Shown: positions 1 to 5,079 of the stretch, piece after piece
How the letters are laid out: each line of letters begins with the position of its first letter
Numbering within the stretch: position 1 is the first letter of the stretch
Source of the DNA: an uncultured Rickettsiales bacterium
GTDB lineage: Bacteria > Pseudomonadota > Alphaproteobacteria > UBA8366
Length of the DNA: 5,079 nucleotides
Assembly (NCBI GenBank): GCA_913046825.1
Contig: CAJWTF010000196.1
Location: 1 to 5,079 of the forward strand
Direction of reading: 5' to 3'
Translations under genes and position numbers: made by a program
Notes under the pieces: generated by a model
What the model saw: the letters and a program-made list of their open reading frames with translations, nothing else
Database searches by the model: none
What the model was told of the DNA's origin: nothing

Positions 1-143
1 ATGATTTCATGGTGGCGGTCAGCGGAGACCCGCTTCGCACCAACGCCATCACCTTCGCTCATAACGGCATTCTCGGCTATTCCGTGGCGCGGGAGATCGT
101 AGTGCCAGAGGGCTGGGAGGATAAGTTGAAAGCCGCGCGTTAA
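1..143 (+). CDS. C-terminal end of an unrecognised protein (5' truncated by window edge)
   Basis: An open frame with codons starting at base 3 runs to a TAA stop at 141-143 and gives the last 46 residues of a protein. The visible stretch includes SGDPLRTNAITFAHNGILGY and then AREIVVPEGWEDKLKAAR. The composition (mixed hydrophobic core, basic C-terminal tail, sensible codon use) looks like a genuine soluble protein end and not chance reading. I do not recognise the family from this fragment, so I assign no function. The gene points toward the minus-strand gene ending at 246, and the two stops are separated only by the large inverted repeat at 144-242. The ATG at the very start of the window is in another frame. 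The in-frame ATG at 9-11 is probably internal, because the fragment has the character of a protein C-terminus. Confidence 0.6.
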   Translation, partial: DFMVAVSGDPLRTNAITFAHNGILGYSVAREIVVPEGWEDKLKAAR

Positions 144-242
144 CCCCCACCCTAACCCTCCCCCGCAAGCGGGAGCGGGGATGTTACCGAGTGGCTGGTT
201 CAAATTCCTTCTCCCGCTTGCGGGGGAGGGTTAGGGCGGGGG
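144..242. repeat. Long imperfect inverted repeat between convergent genes (REP/MITE-like palindrome)
   Basis: The left arm at 144-175 and the right arm at 211-242 are reverse complements over 32 bp with one mismatch (A149 against C237). The loop is 35 nt (176-210). Each arm also contains a smaller palindrome, CCCGC-AA-GCGGG on the left and its counterpart on the right, so alternative cruciform or hairpin folds are possible. The element fills almost all the space between the stop of the upstream plus-strand gene (141-143) and the stop of the minus-strand gene (246-248). A transcript from either side would form a very stable stem, so it could block read-through or stabilise mRNA 3' ends. There is no long T-tract, so a classic intrinsic terminator is not evident. 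GCGGGGGAGGG-type intergenic repeats are frequent in alphaproteobacteria. Membership of a dispersed family is inferred. Confidence 0.85.
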
Positions 243-245
243 CCT

Positions 246-725
246 TTAAGCCCCTGTCTTCCACAACTCGAACCGGCCGCCGAGGACCAGCATCAGGGGG
301 CCAAGTGAGAATGTGCGCGGCGCGTTGAGCTGAGCTTCCCAGCGGCCGTTCTTAAAACACAATCGCATCAGCTCACCCGCTTCCATTTCGGGCTCCACAT
401 CGCCGACATGGCGGATTTCGAAATCGCGATCGCTTTTCTTCGAGACGACATACGCACCGCACCGGAACGACCGATCGCCGGTGTTCCATTCGTGCTTCTT
501 CTCCTCGTCGGCCATCTGCACATTGCCGACCCCGGCCGCCACCCCTTCGGAGCTGCTGCCGGTCCGGGAGGCCAGAAATTTAAACCGCGAACCCTCAACC
601 GGCATCGGCGCCAGAAATTCGGCAATCTCATCGGCACGCCATGCTTCGAATTGATTAGGCGCATCGCCGATGGACTTGATATGCGCTGCCACGCGCATAC
701 GGAGTTTCTGATCAATTTCGACCAT
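246..725 (-). CDS. Uncharacterised 159-residue protein
   Basis: The minus strand encodes a 159-residue protein from ATG (725-723) to TAA (248-246). I do not recognise a family. It has no signal peptide or membrane segment and looks like a small soluble cytoplasmic protein. The N-terminal part (about 1-40) is charged and probably helical, around the segment FEAWRADEIAEFL. A glycine/serine-rich stretch at 53-67 follows, then a mixed region with tryptophans at 80, 129 and 155 that may be beta-rich. The C-terminus is hydrophobic and glycine-containing (LGPLMLVLGGRFELW). The start is uncertain: no strong Shine-Dalgarno precedes 725, and an in-frame ATG at 791-789 would add 22 residues. The frame stays open further upstream (to 1103), but that part overlaps ruvX antisense and is not credible. 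The gene is divergent from ruvX and convergent with the partial gene at the left edge. Confidence 0.65.
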   Translation of the reverse strand: MVEIDQKLRMRVAAHIKSIGDAPNQFEAWRADEIAEFLAPMPVEGSRFKFLASRTGSSSEGVAAGVGNVQMADEEKKHEWNTGDRSFRCGAYVVSKKSDRDFEIRHVGDVEPEMEAGELMRLCFKNGRWEAQLNAPRTFSLGPLMLVLGGRFELWKTGA

Positions 726-770
726 GGTACTCGTTTGAATGTAAGACCCGTGTGACACCAGCCCGAGGTT

Positions 771-804
771 TCGAGCCGCGTTTAATATCATCTTTTCGGC
801 TCGA
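771..804. promoter_or_regulatory. 8-bp inverted repeat in divergent intergenic region (possible operator)
   Basis: TCGAGCCG at 771-778 and its exact reverse complement CGGCTCGA at 797-804 are separated by 18 bp whose centre is AT-rich (TTTAATATCAT). The centre-to-centre spacing is about 26 bp. The site lies in the 142-bp gap between the start of the minus-strand gene (725) and ruvX (868), where promoters for both directions are expected. I could not find a convincing -35/-10 pair on either strand. A regulator-binding site is possible, but a chance repeat is not excluded. If the minus-strand gene starts at 791, the repeat flanks its start codon. Confidence 0.25.
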
Positions 805-867
805 TCCGGCAACCTCTCGGCATTTTCGCTCTGGCCTCGCCAACTTGGTCGCGGGAGAATACAAACC

Positions 868-1341
868 ATGGCCATTGTAGAAATGAACGACCTTCGGACA
901 ACCATCAAACGGGGTGAGCGGCTGTTGGGCCTCGACCTCGGATCGAAGACAATTGGTCTCGCGATTTCCGATTCCGGCTTCATGATCGCCTCACCACTTG
1001 AGACGATCCGGCGTAAGAAATTTACGCTCGACGCGCTCGCGTTGAAAGCAATCATCGACGAGCGACAAATCGGCGGCCTGGTATTGGGTTTGCCGAAAAA
1101 CATGGACGGCTCGGACGGGCCACGGGTTCAGTCGACCCGACAATTCGCCGCCAATCTATTGGAGCGCTTCGACATTCCCATTGCGTTCTGGGACGAACGC
1201 CTCTCCACCATGGCCGTTAAAAGAGTGCTGGTGAATGAGGCGGATATGTCGCGGCAAAAACGCAGTGCAGTGGTCGATAAAATGGCCGCAAGCTATATCC
1301 TTCAGGGGGCGCTAGATCTGATGGCCTCGCAAAACAACTAG
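868..1341 (+). CDS. ruvX: RuvX/YqgF-family nuclease (putative pre-16S rRNA nuclease)
   Basis: A 157-residue protein of the YqgF/RuvX family, RNase H-like fold, close to the family's usual length (about 140-160). Family knowledge: these cytoplasmic nucleases were first predicted as Holliday-junction resolvases, and the E. coli member is implicated in 5'-end maturation of 16S rRNA. Motifs seen in order: LGLDLGSKTIGLAISD at 20-35 with acidic D23; LVLGLPKNMDGSDGP at 71-85; WDERLST at 108-114 with E110; and VVDKMAASYIL at 135-145 with D137. D23, E110 and D137 form the expected acidic triad, so the enzyme appears intact. The ATG at 868 is supported by GGGAG at 853-857, 10 nt upstream. A later ATG (883) has no comparable site. 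The stop is 19 bp before the best start of the reductase gene, which suggests co-transcription. Confidence 0.95.
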   Translation: MAIVEMNDLRTTIKRGERLLGLDLGSKTIGLAISDSGFMIASPLETIRRKKFTLDALALKAIIDERQIGGLVLGLPKNMDGSDGPRVQSTRQFAANLLERFDIPIAFWDERLSTMAVKRVLVNEADMSRQKRSAVVDKMAASYILQGALDLMASQNN

Positions 1342-1349
1342 GCTAACCC

Positions 1350-1354
1350 GGGAG
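1350..1354 (+). promoter_or_regulatory. Ribosome binding site deciding the reductase start
   Basis: GGGAG at 1350-1354 directly abuts the ATG at 1355, which leaves no spacing, but lies 6 nt before the in-frame ATG at 1361. Normal Shine-Dalgarno geometry therefore favours 1361 as the start of the reductase, shortening the protein from 350 to 348 residues. Confidence 0.65.
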
Positions 1355-1360
1355 ATGGAC

Positions 1361-2407
1361 ATGAAGATAGAGACGGACAAAGCTCCGATCTTGATCTGGG
1401 GCGCGGGGGCTATCGGCGGCACCATTGGCGCCTATTTGGCGCGGGCTGGCCGGCCAGTCTTGATGGTCGATCTCGTCACGGACCATGTCGACGCTATGAA
1501 CGAAACTGGCCTCACCATAAGAGGGCCGGTCGACGAGTTCACAACACCCATTAAGGCCGCCACACCGTCGTCCTTGGACGGCCGTTTTCGTAAAGTCCTG
1601 CTCTGTGTGAAAGGCCAAGACACGGCAGCCGCGACCGAGGCCCTCAAACATTACCTCGCGGAGGACGGTTATGTGGTCTCCGTCCAAAACGGTCTGAATG
1701 AAGAGACGATTGCCGGCATTGTCGGACCAAAGCGTACGATTGGCGCTTTCATCAATTTCGGCGCGGATTATCATGGCCCTGGCGATATTCTGTTCGGCGC
1801 GCGCAGCACAGTAGTCGTTGGCGAGATAGACGGCCGCCTGACACCCCGCATAATGAACCTGCGCGACAGTTTGCGGCATTTTGAGCCGAATGCCATCGCC
1901 AGCGCCAATATCTGGGGATTTCTTTGGAGTAAGCTCGCCTATTGTTCATTGCTGTGGGCGAACGCCGTCATCGACGCCGAATTGAACGATATGTTTGGCT
2001 CGCAAAAATATCGCGCAATGCTGACGGAACTCACTCGCGAAGTGATCCGGATCGCCGAGAAACAGAACACCGCGCTGGAAGGTTTCGATCCCTTCGACCC
2101 AAGCGGATTCACGCTAGACGCGGATCAGACCGCCGCCGATAGTGTGTTCGAGATCATATATGAGCACCGTAAGGGAAGCGCTAAGAAACACAGCGGCATG
2201 TGGCGCGACATCGCAGTCCGCAAACGTAAGACCGAGCTCGACACATTGCTGCTGCCTGTATTGGCAACCGGCAAGAAAATCGGTGTCGATATGCCGTTGA
2301 ATACGCTCTTGGCTGAATTATTAAGTGACCTGGAATCGGGCCAGCGCCAGCAGGGGTGGGAGAATTTTGACCTGCTGCAATCCCGCATGACAGGTGCCAC
2401 GGTCTAA
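1361..2407 (+). CDS. Ketopantoate reductase (ApbA/PanE)-family dehydrogenase, substrate uncertain
   Basis: A 348-residue cytoplasmic oxidoreductase (start 1361; 350 residues if 1355 is used), slightly longer than typical PanE (about 300). The N-terminal Rossmann fold begins with GAGAIGG at 14-20, and its second strand ends in an acidic residue (VD37), which often favours NADH over NADPH. The QNG motif at 109-111 and the GAFINFGA segment (128-135) are typical of the family. The C-terminal helical domain carries a lysine (K191, in WSKLAY) at the catalytic position and E292 in TELD. Aligned from memory with E. coli PanE, N180, N184 and S244 correspond here to C195, W199 and G279, so the substrate may not be ketopantoate. 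The gene follows ruvX by 19 bp and precedes a class III CoA-transferase by about 70 bp, suggesting acid or acyl-CoA metabolism. The family call is firm; the pantothenate role is doubtful. Confidence 0.85.
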   Translation: MKIETDKAPILIWGAGAIGGTIGAYLARAGRPVLMVDLVTDHVDAMNETGLTIRGPVDEFTTPIKAATPSSLDGRFRKVLLCVKGQDTAAATEALKHYLAEDGYVVSVQNGLNEETIAGIVGPKRTIGAFINFGADYHGPGDILFGARSTVVVGEIDGRLTPRIMNLRDSLRHFEPNAIASANIWGFLWSKLAYCSLLWANAVIDAELNDMFGSQKYRAMLTELTREVIRIAEKQNTALEGFDPFDPSGFTLDADQTAADSVFEIIYEHRKGSAKKHSGMWRDIAVRKRKTELDTLLLPVLATGKKIGVDMPLNTLLAELLSDLESGQRQQGWENFDLLQSRMTGATV

Positions 2408-2447
2408 CACGCCCGGATTGCCGCCCTCACCAACTCCCATACCTTCA

Positions 2448-2471
2448 TATCCCAGCAACTTTGCAGGGATA
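2448..2471 (+). promoter_or_regulatory. Hairpin enclosing the Shine-Dalgarno of the CoA-transferase gene
   Basis: Bases 2448-2457 and 2462-2471 can pair as a 10-position stem with nine Watson-Crick pairs and one A-A mismatch (2454/2465), closed by the four-base loop ACTT. The 3' arm contains AGGGA (2465-2469), the Shine-Dalgarno of the ATG at 2478 (8-nt spacing). A folded mRNA would hide the ribosome binding site, so this may tune or condition translation. The pairing is read directly from the sequence; the regulatory role is inferred. Confidence 0.4.
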
Positions 2472-2477
2472 CTAACG

Positions 2478-3707
2478 ATGCAGCCGTTGAAAGACGTTCG
2501 AGTCCTTTCCGTCACCGTATATCTGGCCGGCCCCTTTCTCAGCATGACCTTGGCCCGTTTTGGTGCCGAGGTGATCAAAATCGAGGCGCCTGGCACCGGC
2601 GATCCAATCCGCAGCAGCGCACCCTTCGCCGGTCCGGAAGGCGTGCATCCAACACGGCAGACGGGGCAAGACCTTTCGACGAAATTTCTGAAACGCAGCG
2701 AGGGTGTCAAAAGCGTCACCCTAAATCTGAAGGACCCTGCCGGAAAACAAATGTTTCTCGATATGGCCAAGGACTCCGATGTGGTGATCGAGAATTTAGC
2801 TCCCGGATCGATGAAGCGGCTGGGGCTCGGCTACGACGACGTGGCGGCGGTCAATCCCGCTATCGTCTATTGTTCGATCTCGGGCTATGGGCAATCCGGC
2901 CCCTATGCGGCGAACTCGGCACACGACCATCAAATCCAAGCAATGTCCGGTATGATGGACGTGAATGGTGCTGCTGATGGACCGCCCATGCGGGTCGGTG
3001 TATTCGTTGGTGATCTGGTAACCCCGCTCTACTCAGCCTTCTCCATCTTGGCGGCGCTACGCCATCGCGAGCAAACCGGGCAAGGCCAATATCTCGATGC
3101 GTCGATGATGGACACCTTAGCGACGCTAATGTTCATGGAACCGATGGAGGAGATCCTGGCGCAAGGACTGCCGGTGCGATCCGGGAATAACGCCCGTACG
3201 GACCCGACGGGCCTTTATCGCCTGACGGACGGCGACATCATCATCACCGTGGCAAGCGACGAGCGCTGGACGCGCCTTTGTGCGGCGCTGGATGCCGCCG
3301 ATATTTTCGACGATCCGAACTATGCGACGATAGAACAACGGTGGGGCGCCATCAATGAAATCCGCGCCCGCCTGCAGGAGAAATTCTCTCCCTTCTCCGT
3401 GGCGGAGGCAGTCGCGCTGATGGAAAAGGCCAATATCCCGGTGGCCCCAGTCCGAACCTTGGGGCAAGTCGCCGAGGATCCGCATTTCCGCAATCGCGGA
3501 ACCCTAAAGCCGATGCGCCATCATGCGTTGGAAGAACCGGTAGATGGCGGCATCGTGCCCGGCTTCCCCGTGGTCTTCTCATCCGGCCCCTTGCCGCAGC
3601 CCCGCGGCGGTGTGGCACTCGGGCATGATAATGAGGATATCTACGGAAAACTTCTGAGTCTCGATGCCGATACGGTCGCGAGATTACGTGAGAGCGGTGT
3701 TATTTAG
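2478..3707 (+). CDS. Class III (CaiB/BaiF, formyl-CoA transferase-type) CoA-transferase
   Basis: A 409-residue cytoplasmic protein, normal length for class III CoA-transferases, which move CoA between acyl-CoA and a free carboxylic acid through an aspartyl-CoA intermediate. Seen: the N-terminal Rossmann-like segment GPFLSMTLARFGAEVIKIEA (18-37) followed by PGTGDPIR; the SVTLNLKDPAGK segment (79-90); DVVIENLAPGSMKRLGLGY (101-119); SISGYGQSGPY (133-143); and HDHQIQAMSGMM (149-160), where D150 is the expected catalytic aspartate. The DASMMD motif follows, then a C-terminal domain with the PVAPVRT segment. Start: ATG 2478 has AGGGA 8 nt upstream and fits the family N-terminus (MQPLKDVRVL). The frame stays open to an ATG at 2394, but that adds 28 proline-rich residues overlapping the reductase gene. 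Likely co-transcribed with the reductase. The acid and acyl-CoA partners cannot be deduced, since many members share these motifs. Confidence 0.92.
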   Translation: MQPLKDVRVLSVTVYLAGPFLSMTLARFGAEVIKIEAPGTGDPIRSSAPFAGPEGVHPTRQTGQDLSTKFLKRSEGVKSVTLNLKDPAGKQMFLDMAKDSDVVIENLAPGSMKRLGLGYDDVAAVNPAIVYCSISGYGQSGPYAANSAHDHQIQAMSGMMDVNGAADGPPMRVGVFVGDLVTPLYSAFSILAALRHREQTGQGQYLDASMMDTLATLMFMEPMEEILAQGLPVRSGNNARTDPTGLYRLTDGDIIITVASDERWTRLCAALDAADIFDDPNYATIEQRWGAINEIRARLQEKFSPFSVAEAVALMEKANIPVAPVRTLGQVAEDPHFRNRGTLKPMRHHALEEPVDGGIVPGFPVVFSSGPLPQPRGGVALGHDNEDIYGKLLSLDADTVARLRESGVI

Positions 3708-3801
3708 ATTGCCAGTTTCACGATTCGCCGCAAATCGAGGGAAGGGGGAAATTCGCGGAACGCCGCGACTCGCCTAAAACCAACAGGCTGAAGACGCACT
3801 C

Positions 3802-3831
3802 TTGCGGTTCTGTCTGTCCCACGCGTATATT
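3802..3831 (+). promoter_or_regulatory. Putative sigma-70-type promoter for pyrB
   Basis: TTGCGG at 3802-3807 (3 of 6 to the TTGACA consensus) is followed after 18 bp by TATATT at 3826-3831 (5 of 6 to TATAAT). Transcription would start about 6-9 bp past the -10 box, around 3838-3841, essentially at the pyrB ATG (3841). The site lies in the 133-bp gap after the CoA-transferase, so pyrB probably has its own promoter. The -35 match is weak, and alphaproteobacterial promoters often diverge from this consensus. Confidence 0.45.
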
Positions 3832-3840
3832 CTGATTTTA

Positions 3841-4815
3841 ATGACTGCTTCTCAGCAAACACCCGAAGATTTGACATACCGGTTCAACCACCGGCATCTT
3901 TTGGGAATCGAAGGCCTTTCCCCCGACGAAATTACCTATCTGCTCGACCTCGCCGATACCTATGTCGAACAGAACCGGCGACCGGATAAGAAGAGCGATC
4001 TGCTGCGCGGGCGCACCATCATCAATTTGTTCTTCGAGACTTCTACCCGAACGTCGAGTTCATTCGAACTGGCGGGTAAGCGTCTCGGCGGCGACACCAT
4101 GAATATGTCTGTCGCCTCCTCCGCCGTGAAAAAGGGCGAGACTCTTATCGATACCGCGATGACACTCAACGCCATGCATCCAGACGTGTTGATCGTGCGC
4201 CACGCGGATTCCGGCGCCGTCAAACTCCTCTCGGAGAAAGTAAACTGTTCCGTCATCAACGCAGGCGACGGCACCCACGAACATCCGACGCAGGCGCTTC
4301 TTGACGCTTTGACCATCCGGCGGCGAAAAGGCCGCATACATCGCCTGACCGTGGCCATTTGTGGCGACATCCTGCATAGCCGTGTCGCGCGCTCGAACAT
4401 CCATCTTTTGAATACCATGGGGTCAAGAATTCGCGTCGTCGCGCCGCCGACACTCCTGCCGACGGATATCGACCGGTTCGGTGTCGAAGTCTTCAATAAC
4501 ATCGAAGAAGGCATTAAAGACTGCGATATCGTTATGATGTTACGACTTCAAAACGAACGGATGCAGGGCATGTTTGTCCCATCGATCCGGGAATATTTCC
4601 GATATTTTGGCCTGACGAGCGAAAAACTGACGGCTGCCAAACCGGACGCACTGGTTATGCATCCAGGTCCGATGAATCGCGGCGTGGAGATCGATTCCGA
4701 CCTCGCCGACGATCTCGACCGTTCCGTCATCCGCGAACAAGTGGAGATGGGCGTCGCTGTCCGCATGGCCTGCTTGGACGCTTTGACGCGCGACGCCGTC
4801 GGGAATACGCCGTGA
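3841..4815 (+). CDS. pyrB: Aspartate carbamoyltransferase catalytic subunit
   Basis: A 324-residue protein catalysing carbamoyl phosphate + L-aspartate to N-carbamoyl-L-aspartate, the first committed step of de novo pyrimidine synthesis, in the cytoplasm. Motifs: FFETSTRT at 64-71 (carbamoyl-phosphate loop S68-T71); SSAVKKGET at 93-101, with S94 and K98 matching the E. coli S80/K84 loop; R120 in VRH; HPTQ at 148-151; R181 in HSRVARS; R235 in LRLQNER; and HPGPMNRG at 274-281. The catalytic set appears complete. About 15 residues precede the conserved HLLGIEGLS segment, a modest N-terminal extension. Start: ATG 3841 fits the family N-terminus but has no Shine-Dalgarno, and a -10-like TATATT ends 9 nt upstream, so the mRNA may be leaderless. 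A TTG at 3802 would add 13 unlikely residues and sits in the putative promoter. The stop overlaps the next gene by 4 bp, indicating an operon and probable translational coupling. Confidence 0.96.
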   Translation: MTASQQTPEDLTYRFNHRHLLGIEGLSPDEITYLLDLADTYVEQNRRPDKKSDLLRGRTIINLFFETSTRTSSSFELAGKRLGGDTMNMSVASSAVKKGETLIDTAMTLNAMHPDVLIVRHADSGAVKLLSEKVNCSVINAGDGTHEHPTQALLDALTIRRRKGRIHRLTVAICGDILHSRVARSNIHLLNTMGSRIRVVAPPTLLPTDIDRFGVEVFNNIEEGIKDCDIVMMLRLQNERMQGMFVPSIREYFRYFGLTSEKLTAAKPDALVMHPGPMNRGVEIDSDLADDLDRSVIREQVEMGVAVRMACLDALTRDAVGNTP

Positions 4816-5079
4816 CCTCGCCCCGCGTCGCTTATCTCAATGCGCGGCTGTTGGACCCGGCGAGCGGGCTCGACACGCATGGTGCCTTGCTCATCGAAGA
4901 TGGCAAGATCGTGGATTTGGGCGCCGATCTCTTCAAGGACGGAGCTCCGTCGGTCTCTAAGGTCGTGGATTGCGAGGGACTTTGCCTAGCGCCGGGCCTC
5001 ATCGACAGCCGCGTCCAGTTGAGAGAGCCCGGCGAAGAGCATAAAGAAACAATCGAGACCGCGAGCCGAGCTGCAGCCG
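4812..5079 (+). CDS. pyrC: Dihydroorotase-like protein, probably non-catalytic PyrC' (3' truncated by window edge)
   Basis: GTG at 4812 opens a frame running off the right edge, giving the first 89 residues. It overlaps the pyrB stop as GTGA, and GGGA at 4801-4804 lies 7 nt upstream as a ribosome binding site. The N-terminus is typical of the dihydroorotase/amidohydrolase family: a small beta-sandwich start (ARLLDP at 11-16, [13 protein letters not shown] at 25-37), then LAPGLID (59-65) leading into the first barrel strand, and [16 protein letters not shown] at 70-85. Active dihydroorotases have DxHxH at this strand. Here it reads DSRVQ, so both zinc-binding histidines are replaced by R67 and Q69. 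That matches the inactive PyrC' (PyrX) proteins that in Pseudomonas assemble with PyrB into the transcarbamoylase holoenzyme. Automated annotation would call it dihydroorotase. The remaining ligands lie beyond the window and could not be checked. Confidence 0.9.
   Translation, partial: MTSPRVAYLNARLLDPASGLDTHGALLIEDGKIVDLGADLFKDGAPSVSKVVDCEGLCLAPGLIDSRVQLREPGEEHKETIETASRAAA

Noticed and set aside
408..755. Plus-strand open frame of 115 codons antisense to the uncharacterised gene
   Set aside because: Its arginine/proline/histidine-rich translation is typical of an opposite-strand shadow. The minus-strand frame has a more protein-like composition and sensible start and stop context.
726..1103. 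Upstream extension of the minus-strand gene to 285 residues
   Set aside because: The extra 126 residues run antisense through the start of ruvX and are serine/arginine-rich with no protein-like pattern. The start at 725, or at most 791, is more credible.
1343..1879. Long minus-strand open frame antisense to the reductase gene
   Set aside because: It is a frame shadow: the plus-strand protein has clear Rossmann and family motifs over the same bases, and the minus-strand translation has none.
2394..2477. 28-residue N-terminal extension of the CoA-transferase from ATG 2394
   Set aside because: It overlaps the end of the reductase gene, is proline-rich, has no ribosome binding site, and lies before the normal family N-terminus. 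ATG 2478 has AGGGA at good spacing.
3753..3768. Six-bp hairpin (TCGCGG-AACG-CCGCGA) after the CoA-transferase gene as an intrinsic terminator
   Set aside because: The stem is short and is followed by CTCGCCTAAAAC with no T-tract. Termination here is plausible but not supported by the sequence.
3802..3840. TTG start at 3802 for pyrB
   Set aside because: The added residues do not resemble PyrB N-termini, there is no ribosome binding site, and the region contains the likely -35 and -10 boxes.
3960..4514. Long minus-strand open frame antisense to pyrB
   Set aside because: It lies wholly within pyrB and its translation is arginine/serine-rich without motifs. pyrB is certain on the plus strand.

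Overview
The window looks like a chromosomal segment of an alphaproteobacterium. The evidence is moderately GC-rich coding sequence, a ruvX-type gene near pyrB and an overlapping pyrC-like gene (an arrangement I associate with alphaproteobacteria), and a long intergenic palindrome built on CCCTCCCCCGC/GCGGGGGAGGG, a repeat style common in that class. The exact order or genus cannot be read from the sequence.

Layout. The left edge holds the last 46 codons of an unrecognised plus-strand gene (stop at 141-143). It converges on a minus-strand gene for an uncharacterised 159-residue protein (725 down to 246). Between the two stop codons lies a nearly perfect 32-bp inverted repeat (144-242). A 142-bp divergent intergenic region (726-867) with an 8-bp inverted repeat then leads into a plus-strand block: ruvX/yqgF (868-1341), a ketopantoate-reductase-like dehydrogenase (best start 1361, to 2407) and a class III (CaiB/BaiF, formyl-CoA transferase type) CoA-transferase (best start 2478, to 3707). 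A 133-bp gap carrying a plausible promoter precedes pyrB (best start 3841, to 4815). The last gene is the start of a dihydroorotase-like gene that overlaps pyrB by 4 bp (GTG at 4812) and runs off the right edge.

How the genes fit together. pyrB and the dihydroorotase-like gene form a pyrimidine-biosynthesis unit. The second protein has lost both histidines of the HxH metal-binding motif, so it is probably a non-catalytic PyrC' (PyrX) partner of aspartate transcarbamoylase, as known from Pseudomonas, and not a working dihydroorotase. The reductase and CoA-transferase sit between ruvX and pyrB and look like a small metabolic cassette. Their substrates cannot be told from the sequence, and the reductase differs from canonical PanE at several active-site positions.

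Most useful second-look signals: the degenerate dihydroorotase site, a likely leaderless pyrB mRNA, a hairpin that would cover the Shine-Dalgarno of the CoA-transferase gene, the atypical reductase active site, and the long intergenic palindrome. I saw no CRISPR array, tRNA, rRNA, transposase or prophage signal, and no clear novel multi-gene system.
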